A stretch of DNA of 64,000 nt from Chryseotalea sanaruensis. Lineage in GTDB: Bacteria; Bacteroidota; Bacteroidia; Cytophagales; Cyclobacteriaceae. The DNA is taken from contig NZ_BHXQ01000002.1 of the NCBI RefSeq assembly GCF_003990915.1, positions 496,001 to 560,000 on the forward strand, given 5' to 3'. A model generated the notes under the pieces. It ran no database searches, was not told where the DNA came from, and was given only the letters and a program-made list of their open reading frames with translations. Below are positions 16,033 to 25,521 of the stretch, piece by piece. The translations under genes were made by a program, and so were the position numbers. The stretch's first letter is position 1; each line of letters starts with the position of its first letter.

Positions 16033-17463
16033 CTATGCTTCTTGTTTTAGTTGACTTTTTAAGCGTTTGTTTTCTTCCTGAAGTTCGCGCTGCGTTTTTT
16101 CTGCTTCTTTTAATTGCCGCTCCATTTGCTCCTGAACAGCACTCAGTTCTTCCATGTTTTGTCGCATCTCTTCTTCTTGAGTACGCAATTCTTCACTGCG
16201 TTGTTGGGAATCTTCTAACAGAAGTTTTACGCGCTCAGTTGTTTTAGAATTTATAATGGCTGAAGCAACAGCCTCGCTCGCCTTCTTTAAAAACTCAAGA
16301 TGACCATTATTGTATTTCTCGAAAGCGGCTAGTTCAAGAACCCCTGTTATTTGTTCGTTCGAAATAAGCGGTACAAGGATTATACATGATGGATTAGCTT
16401 GTCCAAGTCCTGAGGTAATCTGAACATAATCCTGAGGAACGTTGGTCATCATGATTATATCTTTCTCTACAAAACATTGCCCTACCAACGACTCACCAAT
16501 CTCAATGCGTTTGTCAATATATTTTTTCCTATCATAGGCATAACAGGCGGTAAGCTTCAAATACTCCTCACCACTTTGATCTTTCTCCAACAAAAACAAA
16601 CTACCCTGATTTGATTCAGTATATTTTACCACCTCACGAATTAATTCGTTAGAAAGCTGCTCAGTATTGTCTGCATACTTTCGAAGAATATCGCCCACAG
16701 TTGCTGAGCCCTGCGTAATATACTTTTCTTGTTGTTCGCGATCAGCCGAGATCAACAGATTTTCACGCATCTTTAATAGTGCCTTACCAAGCTCATCTCC
16801 ATTATTATTAAGGGAGTATTCAATCTTTAAGTTACCCTTACTGATCTCTTCTGCAAAAGCTATATTGTTGGTAACATTAGTGAGCTGACCTTGCAGCGCT
16901 TCTTTAGTAATGGCCTCTTCTTTGGTTTTCTTTTCAAGATTGTAAGCCCACATACCATTGATAAACATGATAGTGGCAACAACAGTAGCATGAATAATAA
17001 ATGTTTGAAGATCCATGTATTCCAATTGCGTGAAGTAGATCTCTTTCATGCCGGTGTATTGGAGATATGCAAAAGAGCCATGGTGAATAACGATGTAAGC
17101 CAGTAGAGGCAATTGAAGTCTCCAGTTCTGGTAAGTAATTAGTAAAGCTGAACCAACAAGAAACATAAAATGCATTTCGAACATGCCATGCATTTGGTAG
17201 ATGTATTGGGCTGAGAACACACCAAAAATGATGGACAGAACGTACTGGTATAGTTTACTTTTTGGCAAAAGTGTTTTTGTGGTATAGTAGGCGACAAGCG
17301 AAAGGCCACCAATACCGACTGCGATTAAATATGTGTCGTAAAAGAAAGACCATAAAAAACCAACAGCGAAATAGATCCAAATCGCAACGTTCATTATTCT
17401 ATTGGATCGCTTTGTGATTTCCTGAAAAATAATCAGGTTGTGCTCTTTGTTTGTGGGCGTCAT
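16033..17463 (-). CDS. Membrane sensor protein with HAMP-like and GAF domains, no output domain
   Basis: The N-terminal 190 residues form about six membrane segments resembling the sensory region of some chemotaxis receptors (MFEMHFMFLVGSALLITYQN followed by IHHGSFAYLQY). A HAMP-like segment follows (AEEISKGNLKIEYSLNNNGD), then a GAF domain at about residues 255-405 (GSLFLLEKD, GESLVGQCF, LVPLISNEQITGVLELA). The last 70 residues are a long coiled coil rich in Gln/Glu. There is no kinase, cyclase, GGDEF or MCP signalling domain, so the coiled coil itself must pass the signal to a partner or this is a scaffold. Ligand unknown. Confidence 0.85.
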   Translation of the reverse strand: MTPTNKEHNLIIFQEITKRSNRIMNVAIWIYFAVGFLWSFFYDTYLIAVGIGGLSLVAYYTTKTLLPKSKLYQYVLSIIFGVFSAQYIYQMHGMFEMHFMFLVGSALLITYQNWRLQLPLLAYIVIHHGSFAYLQYTGMKEIYFTQLEYMDLQTFIIHATVVATIMFINGMWAYNLEKKTKEEAITKEALQGQLTNVTNNIAFAEEISKGNLKIEYSLNNNGDELGKALLKMRENLLISADREQQEKYITQGSATVGDILRKYADNTEQLSNELIREVVKYTESNQGSLFLLEKDQSGEEYLKLTACYAYDRKKYIDKRIEIGESLVGQCFVEKDIIMMTNVPQDYVQITSGLGQANPSCIILVPLISNEQITGVLELAAFEKYNNGHLEFLKKASEAVASAIINSKTTERVKLLLEDSQQRSEELRTQEEEMRQNMEELSAVQEQMERQLKEAEKTQRELQEENKRLKSQLKQEA

Positions 17464-17475
17464 TGAAATTTAAGT

Positions 17476-18072
17476 TTAAAGGTCATTAGGTAATTCACAA
17501 CCGTAGGATTGTGTCGCGAATGCATTGAAAACAGGAGGCTTCTGCCCCTTTACTAATGCTGTCAGGGCTATTTCAGCATAATTGCTTTCTTTTAAAGTAC
17601 AGTATCTGGTGCGGTTATAATTGCCTCGGTAAAAAAGTTTTCTTTGGCTGTCTATAACGACTGCTTGCGGAGTAGCATAAACACCACAAGCATTTGCCAG
17701 CGCATCATCTGTGTCCTGGATAACAATGATACTTTCATCGTCAAGCATTTCTTTTGCATATTCAAAATCTGCATAAGCAGGTATTACTGCATATATTTTA
17801 ACTTGGGTTTCAAACTGTTTTTTAAGAGTCTTAAAATGTTTGAGATTAAAGCGTGAACAAGGACAGTCAGGATTAAAAAAATGGAAGTAAAGCGCCTGAT
17901 TATTTGGAAAACTGTTAGTCGTGGGTAAAGAAACAACGGCCTCAGGAAGTTTTGCCGAATAACCAATGGGTACAGGCGTTGGTAATACATATTTCATTTC
18001 TTGTTGCCAAAACAAGAAACCCATACAAGTAAAACAAATCAATAAAACCCCAATGACAATAATCTGTCTCAT
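17476..18072 (-). CDS. Thioredoxin-like exported protein (CPCS motif)
   Basis: A membrane anchor or signal segment (IIVIGVLLICFTCMGFLFW) precedes a thioredoxin-like domain with FFNPDCPCSRFNLKHF where thiol-disulfide proteins have CxxC, and TPQAVVIDSQRKLFYRG where the cis-Pro loop and following strand are expected. The motif is CPCS, so a resolving Cys at the usual position is absent, although additional cysteines occur in the C-terminal part. It resembles proteins annotated DUF6436, though I cannot confirm that. It lies 12 bp upstream of the membrane GAF sensor on the same strand, so the two are probably cotranscribed. Confidence 0.75.
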   Translation of the reverse strand: MRQIIVIGVLLICFTCMGFLFWQQEMKYVLPTPVPIGYSAKLPEAVVSLPTTNSFPNNQALYFHFFNPDCPCSRFNLKHFKTLKKQFETQVKIYAVIPAYADFEYAKEMLDDESIIVIQDTDDALANACGVYATPQAVVIDSQRKLFYRGNYNRTRYCTLKESNYAEIALTALVKGQKPPVFNAFATQSYGCELPNDL

Positions 18073-18137
18073 AGATACTCCTCTAAAGAGCCATTACATA
18101 CGAACCAACCGGGGTCGTTGGATTTAAAACATTGAAC

Positions 18138-18707
18138 TTAATAAATAGTTTTTTTAAGCGCAACTTGAGCATGCTTTTCCCATACGCTTCCGTTGTGTTT
18201 TAGTAGATAAATGGATTCGACCAGCCAATTTGCCTTGTATTCCCTATTTTTAAATTCATTCCAGGCCTGACCGAATGTTTCTTTTTTAAGATCACGAAAA
18301 GCCAGCGTTAGGTGTGGGCGAAAAGGTTGATCGAGTCGGTTTGCATTAAATAGTTGAAAGCTTCTTTTGCAAAACCGTTCCAGTTCTTTTTGAAGGACAA
18401 CCAATTGGCTATTGGTTTCGACATCCAAGTAGATAACCCTGGGAGGAAAAGCGTTGAAACGATGAAGACTTAGCTGAAAAGCAGCCTGCAACTGGCCGAA
18501 ATCTTTTAATTTTTCAATAAGTATTAACTCTTTCTTTTCTTTCCATCGAAAAGGCATATGAAGCGTAATGTGTGGAGGGGAGTTAAGGGACGCTTTACTT
18601 CCAAAAGTATTTTTGAAGTATTCTTTAAGTACTTGGGCCTCGCTGTAAACAGGCTCGGGAGGAATAATGGCTAGGAAGTAGCGTTGAAAGTCAGAACTGC
18701 TTTGCAT
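18138..18707 (-). CDS. 2H phosphoesterase (LigT/2'-5' RNA ligase-like)
   Basis: Two HxT motifs define the 2H phosphoesterase family: HITLHMPF in the N-terminal half and HLTLAF in the C-terminal half. The 189-residue length and bilobal pattern match LigT/ThpR-like enzymes that open or form 2'-5' or cyclic phosphodiester bonds in RNA or nucleotides. The in vivo substrate is not predictable. It is read on the minus strand and may be transcribed separately from dipeptidyl peptidase IV, 70 bp upstream. Confidence 0.88.
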   Translation of the reverse strand: MQSSSDFQRYFLAIIPPEPVYSEAQVLKEYFKNTFGSKASLNSPPHITLHMPFRWKEKKELILIEKLKDFGQLQAAFQLSLHRFNAFPPRVIYLDVETNSQLVVLQKELERFCKRSFQLFNANRLDQPFRPHLTLAFRDLKKETFGQAWNEFKNREYKANWLVESIYLLKHNGSVWEKHAQVALKKTIY

Positions 18708-18777
18708 AGTAAAGCTGCTAAGATTTGCATCTTGGTGGTTCAGTTACCAACAAGATGCAATCCAGCAGAAGATTATT

Positions 18778-20937
18778 TTAGAGATTTTCTAAAACGTAGT
18801 TCAGCATTTGAGTGTACAAATGCTGACGGGTTTTACTTCCTTGAATACCGTGGTGTTTATCCACATAATAGAAGGAGTCGAACTGAATGCCGGCATTCAC
18901 CAAAGCCTCTTGCAGAACAACAGAATTTTGAAAGTGTACATTGTCATCGCCAGTTCCATGAATTAACAAGAAGTTGCCTTTAAGCTTAGCTGCATGTGTA
19001 GAGGGTGAGTTATCATCATATCCACTAGCATTTTCCTGGGGAGTTTGTAAGTAGCGCTCAGTGTAAACAGTATCGTAATAGCGCCAGTTAGTTACAGGAG
19101 CAACAGCTATACCCATTTTAAATACACCACCACCGTTAGTCATGGCTAGGGATGACATATAACCACCATAGCTCCAACCCCAAATACCTATACGACCACC
19201 ATCAACATAACTAAGGGTTGAAAGATATTTTGCAGCAGTTACATGATCTTCCAACTCATATTTGCCTAGTTGTTTGTATGTCATCTTTTTAAAGGCCTCT
19301 CCACGGAAACCAGTACCACGTGTATCAACTATGGCAACAATGTATCCCTTTTGCACTAACATTTGGTGAAAATAGAAATGACCTCCCCCCCATGAGTTGC
19401 TTACGTTTTGCGAACCAGGGCCACTATATTGGTAGATAAGTACAGGATATTTTTTATTTGAATCGAAATCTTTTGGTTTCATAAACAAACCATTCAATGC
19501 TTGTCCATCAACTGTATTGAAAGTAAAAAACTCTTTTGCAACAATCCCATATTCAGCAACAGTCTTTTGCAACGTTTCGTTTTTCTCCAAAACCTTAATA
19601 AGCTTGTTGCCTTTAGTTGCATAAAGACTTACGGTATTAGGCTGGGAAGCACTGTTGAAATATTTGATGTAAAACTGAAAGTCGTTACTCATATTAGCAG
19701 TATGCATACCCGCCTCTGTTGTTAGCTTAACTTTCTTTTTTCCGTCTAATGATACTGAATAAAGGTGTCTTTCTAAAGGAGAGACTTCAGTAGATTGGTA
19801 GTATACTGTTTTTGTTTTTTCATCAAGACCAATAAAAGAAGTTACTTCCCAATTTCCATTTGTTATTTGACGCACCAATTTACCGTCAACAGTGTATAAG
19901 TAAATATGATTGTAACCACTCATTTCGCTTACATGAATAAAATGCTTTTTATCATTCAGGTAAGTTAAATCATCATTGATATCAACATAAGCATTGTTTT
20001 TTTCTGTTAATACTGTTGAAATTGCCCCCGAGAGTGTATTGAGGTGCATAATCTCTAATTGATTCTGCAGACGATTCATTCTACGGATAGATAACGTGTT
20101 TGCATCCTGAGTCCACTTAACACGTGGTATATATATATCAGTATTGCTGCCTAAGTCGGCTTTCATTTTTTGCTGTGTACCAAGATCATATACATAAATT
20201 TCTATAACAGAATTGGCCTCTCCTGCTTTCGGATATTTAAACTTATAGTCCTGTGGATAGGTAGCACCCTGATTCCACTTTTGCATATTGTATTCCTTCA
20301 CCCTAGATTCATCAAAGCGGTAGTAAGCCAGCTTATTATTATCGGGCGACCAAAAGAATGCGGTTGTAAAGCCAAATTCTTCCTCATACACCCAATCAGT
20401 GCTACCGTTAATAATTTCATTGAACTTACCATCCGTTGTAACCTGAGTTTCTTTCATATCGCTTAGCGAGACATAAAAAAGATTATTGCCACGTACAAAA
20501 GCCACCTTGCTGCCATCAGGTGAAAACGAAGCGTACGATTGCTTTCCATTAGCGGAGAGTTTCTTTATGGTTTTTGTGGTAAGGTCGTAAATGAAATAAT
20601 CGGCACGGAATGACCAACGGTAGATTTGCTCAAAACCAGTACTGATTAACAGCTGTTTTTCATCAGCGCTAAAAGTGTAATCATTGATGTTAATTGTCGG
20701 AGAAAGTGCACTTCCATCAACTAAGGTTTCTACGGCTTCACCTGTGGTAACATTGAACTTAACAACTTTGTTGTTTTGCAGAGACGAATAGAATTTTCCG
20801 TCTTTCATCCAGTTTATACCACCAACACTTCGGGCACCAAATGTCGGGCGGGCAGTGAAGTCATCAATTGTGATTGATTTTTGTGCAAATGAGGCTGTAG
20901 CAATAAACAGCATCAGTAATAGTAAAAGCTTCTTCAT
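18778..20937 (-). CDS. Dipeptidyl peptidase IV (S9B family)
   Basis: Exported serine peptidase that removes N-terminal X-Pro or X-Ala dipeptides. A signal peptide (LLLLLMLFIATASFAQ) is followed by an eight-bladed propeller to about residue 470 and an alpha/beta hydrolase domain. The catalytic triad is Ser589 in GWSYGGYMS, Asp664 in GTGDDNVH and His696 in DKHHGI. The double-Glu motif DWVYEEEFG, which binds the substrate amino terminus, is diagnostic of DPP IV as opposed to prolyl oligopeptidase. The 719 residues match the family. Probably a periplasmic peptide-scavenging enzyme. Confidence 0.95.
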   Translation of the reverse strand: MKKLLLLLMLFIATASFAQKSITIDDFTARPTFGARSVGGINWMKDGKFYSSLQNNKVVKFNVTTGEAVETLVDGSALSPTININDYTFSADEKQLLISTGFEQIYRWSFRADYFIYDLTTKTIKKLSANGKQSYASFSPDGSKVAFVRGNNLFYVSLSDMKETQVTTDGKFNEIINGSTDWVYEEEFGFTTAFFWSPDNNKLAYYRFDESRVKEYNMQKWNQGATYPQDYKFKYPKAGEANSVIEIYVYDLGTQQKMKADLGSNTDIYIPRVKWTQDANTLSIRRMNRLQNQLEIMHLNTLSGAISTVLTEKNNAYVDINDDLTYLNDKKHFIHVSEMSGYNHIYLYTVDGKLVRQITNGNWEVTSFIGLDEKTKTVYYQSTEVSPLERHLYSVSLDGKKKVKLTTEAGMHTANMSNDFQFYIKYFNSASQPNTVSLYATKGNKLIKVLEKNETLQKTVAEYGIVAKEFFTFNTVDGQALNGLFMKPKDFDSNKKYPVLIYQYSGPGSQNVSNSWGGGHFYFHQMLVQKGYIVAIVDTRGTGFRGEAFKKMTYKQLGKYELEDHVTAAKYLSTLSYVDGGRIGIWGWSYGGYMSSLAMTNGGGVFKMGIAVAPVTNWRYYDTVYTERYLQTPQENASGYDDNSPSTHAAKLKGNFLLIHGTGDDNVHFQNSVVLQEALVNAGIQFDSFYYVDKHHGIQGSKTRQHLYTQMLNYVLENL

Positions 20938-20998
20938 GGAGTTAAATTTGAATCTCCTAAACTACTAAACCTATGGCATTAGAAAAAAGCTTTTTATG

Positions 20999-21436
20999 CT
21001 ATAGGTACAGAAGGTGATCGGAGTGATTTTTTTGATAGAACAGACTTAGAAAAATAAGTGCTGGGTGGCTACTATTGGAAGCCTTATTTAAGGCAAAAAA
21101 CTGATCGATATCTTCAAAGCCACTGATTTTACGGGCAGAGGCAACATCCAGTGACTTAAAGCCCATTGACCAATTCTTGAAGTTTCGTTCTGCAATGGTG
21201 CCTTCTAACAACACATTTAAATCTCCATGACGTAGATCTCTGCTAATTTTATAGAATAGGTTGTGAACATCTTCTTTTTTACCTTCTAACACTTGCAGAA
21301 ACTTGCCATTACAATACAGCAGCATACCCGTTAAATTTAAATCAGCATTTTGTAGCTGACTTGTTTGCAGGATATCTCGCAAATCGTCTTCAGATAAACC
21401 GCTAGAAGCAACACTGCTATACACCAAGTAGTACAT
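20999..21436 (-). CDS. BLUF-domain blue-light sensor
   Basis: A flavin photoreceptor domain fills residues 1-100: Tyr6 in YYLVYSS, an Asn in the NADLNLTGMLLY helix region, Gln48 in KFLQVLEG and NWSMGF are the expected flavin-network positions. The remaining 45 residues are helical without a known output domain, so this is a short BLUF protein that must act through a partner. The neighbouring PrsW gene lies upstream with about 30 bp between them on the same strand, so they may be cotranscribed. A DASH-type cryptochrome gene lies 36 kb away. Confidence 0.9.
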   Translation of the reverse strand: MYYLVYSSVASSGLSEDDLRDILQTSQLQNADLNLTGMLLYCNGKFLQVLEGKKEDVHNLFYKISRDLRHGDLNVLLEGTIAERNFKNWSMGFKSLDVASARKISGFEDIDQFFALNKASNSSHPALIFLSLFYQKNHSDHLLYL

Positions 21437-21466
21437 TCTTCAACTTACTAAAAAGGATGACGAATA

Positions 21467-22168
21467 TCAAATCGTACCTTCTGTTTTGTTTTGATTAAAA
21501 GGTGAAATGCTCTGATGAAGGCGGATTGCTTTTTTAGATAAAACAATTCCTACAATCAGAGAGACTATTGCTCCAATCCAAACGCCAGGGATATAGTTAA
21601 TGAACCAGAAGTAATCATAAGCACCATGAAAAAGCGTTGCTACAAACAACGCTACGAAAGCAAAGTACAATTCACGCTTATGCGTAAACTTAGCAATACC
21701 CAAAAAGTATCCCATAAGCACTCCAAAAGTAGCATGCGCTGGTACTGCAGTAAACATTCTTAAAATGCCTGTAGTTACCCCGTATTCAAAAGTGTAAAGT
21801 ATATTTTCCAGGGTAGCAAAACCCATGCTTACCATAAGCGCATAAACAATACCATCGAAGGGCTCATTAAAATTTTTGTTGTTATAAAGAATAAAACGCA
21901 CGAATAAAAACTTGCTGAATTCTTCAACCAATGCTACCAGAAAAAAAGCGTTGAGAAACTGATCAGTAACACTATTTTCATTAATACTAACATTGGCAGT
22001 AAGTGGCCAACTGATTAATAGGGTAATTACTGTGCTAATGGCACCATAGAAAAAGCTCATTAATAAAAGGCCAATGGGTTCTCGTTCATGGTGATCTTTC
22101 AGATAGATATAAAGACCAATGGCAATGCCAGGCGCAACGGCCAAAGAAAGCAGGGTTAAAAAGCTCAT
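21467..22168 (-). CDS. PrsW-family intramembrane metalloprotease
   Basis: A polytopic membrane protein with about seven segments and the PrsW signature residues: VEEFSKF (EExxK), GFATLENILY (Glu-Asn pair), HATFGVLMGYFLG and HGAYDYF. The first PrsW, in Bacillus subtilis, performs site-1 cleavage of an anti-sigma factor. The target here is unknown and no anti-sigma gene is in the window. It stands next to the BLUF gene on the same strand, so light-linked proteolysis is conceivable but speculative. Divergent from the pseudouridine synthase gene. Confidence 0.87.
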   Translation of the reverse strand: MSFLTLLSLAVAPGIAIGLYIYLKDHHEREPIGLLLMSFFYGAISTVITLLISWPLTANVSINENSVTDQFLNAFFLVALVEEFSKFLFVRFILYNNKNFNEPFDGIVYALMVSMGFATLENILYTFEYGVTTGILRMFTAVPAHATFGVLMGYFLGIAKFTHKRELYFAFVALFVATLFHGAYDYFWFINYIPGVWIGAIVSLIVGIVLSKKAIRLHQSISPFNQNKTEGTI

Positions 22169-22253
22169 TGCGAAATTTACAATTTTGACTTATGATTTAC
22201 GAATAAGGAAACGCAAAATCTAAAAACGTACTTTGTAAATCGTACCTTGCAGC

Positions 22254-23282
22254 ATGATTGATGAAGAAATCCAGGACGAGTCGGACGATATACTTTTTGA
22301 GCATGAGCGCTTTGTGGTCGACCCAGGCCAAAGTCTTTTGCGAATTGATAAATTTTTGCATGGTAAAATGCAGGGCGTAACCCGTTCTAAAATTCAAACC
22401 GGTATTGAAGCAGGTTTTGTAAAGGTTAATGAGCTACCCGTAAAATCTAATTATAAGGTTCATCCGGCAGATGTAATTACTATAAGTCTACCGAAGCCGC
22501 CCCGGGATACCGATGTAAAGCCAGAAAACATTCCTTTGAATATTGTTTTCGAGGACGACTATTTACTAATTATTAATAAACCTGCAGGTATGGTAGTACA
22601 TCCTGCATATCAAAACTGGTCAGGCACATTAGTAAATGCTTTAACCTACCATTTTCAACAATTACCAACTATGCCGGGCAATGATGGTCGGCCGGGCTTA
22701 GTGCATAGAATTGATAAGGACACTTCAGGATTATTGGTTATAGCCAAAGACGAAAATACCCTTGCGCACCTTGCCAGACAGTTTTACGATCACAGTATTG
22801 AACGCAAGTACTGGGCTTTGGTATGGGGAGAGCCCGTGCCCGCGGAGGGAACCATCAATGTAAACGTAGGAAGAAGCCTAAAAGACAGGCGTGTAACAGC
22901 AGCGTTTCCAGATGGCGATTTTGGTAGAACAGCCATAACACATTATAAAACCCTGCAGACACTCCGTTATGTAACCTTAATAGAATGTCAATTAGAAACG
23001 GGCAGAACCCACCAGATCAGGGCGCACATGAAGCATATGGGACATCCGCTTTTTAATGATGCTACCTACGGAGGTGACCAGGTTATGAAGGGAACGGTAT
23101 TTACCAAGTATAAACAGTTTGTTGACAACTGTTTTGAGATTATGCCACGACAAGCCTTACATGCTAAAACTTTGGGCTTTGTACATCCACACAGTAATAA
23201 ATTTGTTAAATTCGAGAGTGAGCTTCCAGAAGATTTTAAGAACCTTCTTGCCAAGTGGGAGCATTATGTGAAGTACACCTAA
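22254..23282 (+). CDS. RluA-family 23S rRNA pseudouridine synthase (RluD-like)
   Basis: An S4 RNA-binding domain occupies about residues 25-85 (QSLLRIDKFLHGKMQGVTRS). The catalytic domain has HRIDKDTSGLLVIAKD with nucleophile Asp154, then ERKYWALVWG and LETGRTHQIRAHMKHMGHPL, all typical of RluD and RluC. The presence of S4 and the 342-residue length favour RluD (U1911/1915/1917 of 23S rRNA) but exact target sites cannot be read from the sequence. The bases before the ATG (TACCTTGC) resemble a -7 element. Confidence 0.92.
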   Translation: MIDEEIQDESDDILFEHERFVVDPGQSLLRIDKFLHGKMQGVTRSKIQTGIEAGFVKVNELPVKSNYKVHPADVITISLPKPPRDTDVKPENIPLNIVFEDDYLLIINKPAGMVVHPAYQNWSGTLVNALTYHFQQLPTMPGNDGRPGLVHRIDKDTSGLLVIAKDENTLAHLARQFYDHSIERKYWALVWGEPVPAEGTINVNVGRSLKDRRVTAAFPDGDFGRTAITHYKTLQTLRYVTLIECQLETGRTHQIRAHMKHMGHPLFNDATYGGDQVMKGTVFTKYKQFVDNCFEIMPRQALHAKTLGFVHPHSNKFVKFESELPEDFKNLLAKWEHYVKYT

Positions 23283-23351
23283 ATAGTACACAAGTGAAGT
23301 AAGACTAGGATAAGCAGATACAACTAAAAGAGTATATGCTTACTTTGTAGT

Positions 23352-25445
23352 ATGAAAAAAGCCCTGTCTATTGTGGCGCTGTTATGCAGCGCGATGTTTG
23401 TCTATGCTCAGGAGGAGCAAGTCAAGCAAGAAGATTACTACGAATTATCATTAGAGGATTTGATGAACATACCCATCAACTCTGCATCTAAGAAAGATGA
23501 AACCCTGTTTGATGCCCCCTTATCAAGCTACACGATTACTAAATCAGATATAGAAAAATCTGGTGCTACTTCCATCATGGAAGCTTTGCGCTTGGCACCT
23601 GGTGTTATTGTGCGTGAACAGGCCAATGGCATGTACGACATACACATTCGCGGTTTAGAAAATTTAACGAGAACGAATGGTTCCTTCTTAAAAACAAATT
23701 CCTACACCCTTGTAATGATTGACAACAGACCAGTGTTCAATCATGGATTAGGGGGTACCAACTGGGAATCTCTTCCTATTGATTTAAATGATGTAGAACG
23801 TATTGAAATTGTTCGCGGGCCATCATCACCATTGTTTGGACCAAATGCTGTAACAGGTGTTATAAACATAATTACAAAACGATTAACAGACACGAGCATG
23901 TTAGCAAACGTTAATGTGCAAGCAGGTACACTGGGTACAACCATTGCTAATGCGAGTGTTGGTAAAAAATTTAATGATCAGTTAAGTCTTATTGTATCTG
24001 GAAATTTTCAAGATCGTGATCGCGTTGATGAAGAGTATTACAATGCCACTACAGGTACTTATGTGCCATTAACCACACTTTTCCCCGATCAAACAACTCG
24101 TGACGAACGCTACCCTGATCCAAGCAGATCATTAAATAAGTGGGGCGTCAATGCCTTCATAACATACAAAGCATCAGAAAATATCTCTGCTGATCTTTCC
24201 GTATCACATCAACAAGCGGAGTTTCAAAAAATATTTGTCTCCAACCCTTTAAGTGATGGAAAGACTGATAACACCGCTTTTAATCTTACATTAGGTATCC
24301 ATGATTTAAAAATTCGTACTTCCTACTTATCAGGATATGCTCTTGACCTTCGCACAACTGTACCACGATCTGAAAATGACTACACTGTAGCGGATGTAAA
24401 TGCTGAATACGATATTAAACTAAACGACAAGTATACACTTACACCAGGCTTAAGTTATCAAACAGTAACCTTTGATGACCGTGACTATGTTAACCCTGGT
24501 GCTGGTGTGATTGGCTTATTTAATGCAGAAAACACAATTAATACTTTAGCCGGTTTTCTTCGTAGCGATTTAAATTTCACGGATAAATTGAGAGTATTGG
24601 CAGCTATTCGCATTGATAAATTTTCTACACCTGACGAAGCATACCTGGCCTATGAATTAGCCGCTACGTATGATATTAACGAAAAGAATTTAATACGAGC
24701 CGCTATCACGCGTTCCAACAGTGGTTCATTTATGGGTTACAATTATCTGGACATTGCAGGAGCTCAAGTAGGTGATGATAATTTAGATTTAATTACGGTT
24801 GATATGATTGAATTGGGCTTCCGTTCAAAAATCACTAAGAATGTTCAACTTGATGTTGATGTGTTTGTTCAAGATGTAAAAGGACTGACAGCCATTTTAC
24901 AAGCGTCACCTACCCAGCAAAAGTTTTTTAACGTACCAACAACAGCTCAACAGATCGGTACAACAATCTCGTTAAACTTTGTACCTAACGATAAGATACA
25001 ATTCAAGCCTTTTGTAACACTGCAAAAAACTGAAACATCAGATTTGCCATCAATATATTTAGACCCGGCACTTCCAAGTCCTCCCTTTCCTCCTGTTACC
25101 TATAACAACAGCACACATAAGTATACACCAGGTACTTATGGAGGGTTTTATTTCAACTACAGACCATCTACAAAAGCGAATGTGAATATAAGCGCTTACT
25201 ATTTAGGTGAGCAAACGCAATACGATGCTTCATATGACGATACAGACTCAAGCACGCCACAATATGCCAATGGGCAGATAGATGGAAAGTTTATTATGAG
25301 TGCAAAAGCCTCATATGAAGTTGTTAAAAACTTGAACGTATTTCTAAATGCACGCAATTTTTTAGGTGCTGATACCAGAGAGTTTTATGCAGCGGACAGA
25401 ACAGCCGGACTTTATACAGGAGGTATTTCATATAACCTGAAATAA
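23352..25445 (+). CDS. TonB-dependent receptor
   Basis: A signal peptide ending VYAQEEQ leads to LEDLMNIPINSASKKDETLF and a plug domain (SIMEALRLAPGVIVREQANG, DIHIRGLENL, VRGPSSPLFGPNAVTGVINI). The rest is a beta-barrel with a C-terminal aromatic-containing strand. It lacks the carboxypeptidase-like N-terminal domain of the receptor at 12218-14575 and has no SusD or DUF4249 partner. The general type resembles siderophore or vitamin receptors, but no Fur-like site or transport gene is nearby, so the substrate is left open. Confidence 0.92.
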   Translation: MKKALSIVALLCSAMFVYAQEEQVKQEDYYELSLEDLMNIPINSASKKDETLFDAPLSSYTITKSDIEKSGATSIMEALRLAPGVIVREQANGMYDIHIRGLENLTRTNGSFLKTNSYTLVMIDNRPVFNHGLGGTNWESLPIDLNDVERIEIVRGPSSPLFGPNAVTGVINIITKRLTDTSMLANVNVQAGTLGTTIANASVGKKFNDQLSLIVSGNFQDRDRVDEEYYNATTGTYVPLTTLFPDQTTRDERYPDPSRSLNKWGVNAFITYKASENISADLSVSHQQAEFQKIFVSNPLSDGKTDNTAFNLTLGIHDLKIRTSYLSGYALDLRTTVPRSENDYTVADVNAEYDIKLNDKYTLTPGLSYQTVTFDDRDYVNPGAGVIGLFNAENTINTLAGFLRSDLNFTDKLRVLAAIRIDKFSTPDEAYLAYELAATYDINEKNLIRAAITRSNSGSFMGYNYLDIAGAQVGDDNLDLITVDMIELGFRSKITKNVQLDVDVFVQDVKGLTAILQASPTQQKFFNVPTTAQQIGTTISLNFVPNDKIQFKPFVTLQKTETSDLPSIYLDPALPSPPFPPVTYNNSTHKYTPGTYGGFYFNYRPSTKANVNISAYYLGEQTQYDASYDDTDSSTPQYANGQIDGKFIMSAKASYEVVKNLNVFLNARNFLGADTREFYAADRTAGLYTGGISYNLK

Positions 25446-25470
25446 TGCACATATAGTATTCTAGTAAAAG

Positions 25471-25500
25471 AAAGAGGTTGTCTACTCAGACAACCTCTTT
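25471..25500. terminator. Strong bidirectional terminator
   Basis: AAAGAGGTTGTCT and AGACAACCTCTTT form a 13-bp perfect stem with a 4-nt loop, followed by CTTTTT on the plus strand and A-rich sequence upstream. It separates the TonB receptor gene and the convergent radical SAM gene. Confidence 0.9.
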
Positions 25501-25521
25501 CTTTTTAAAATAGATTAACCA

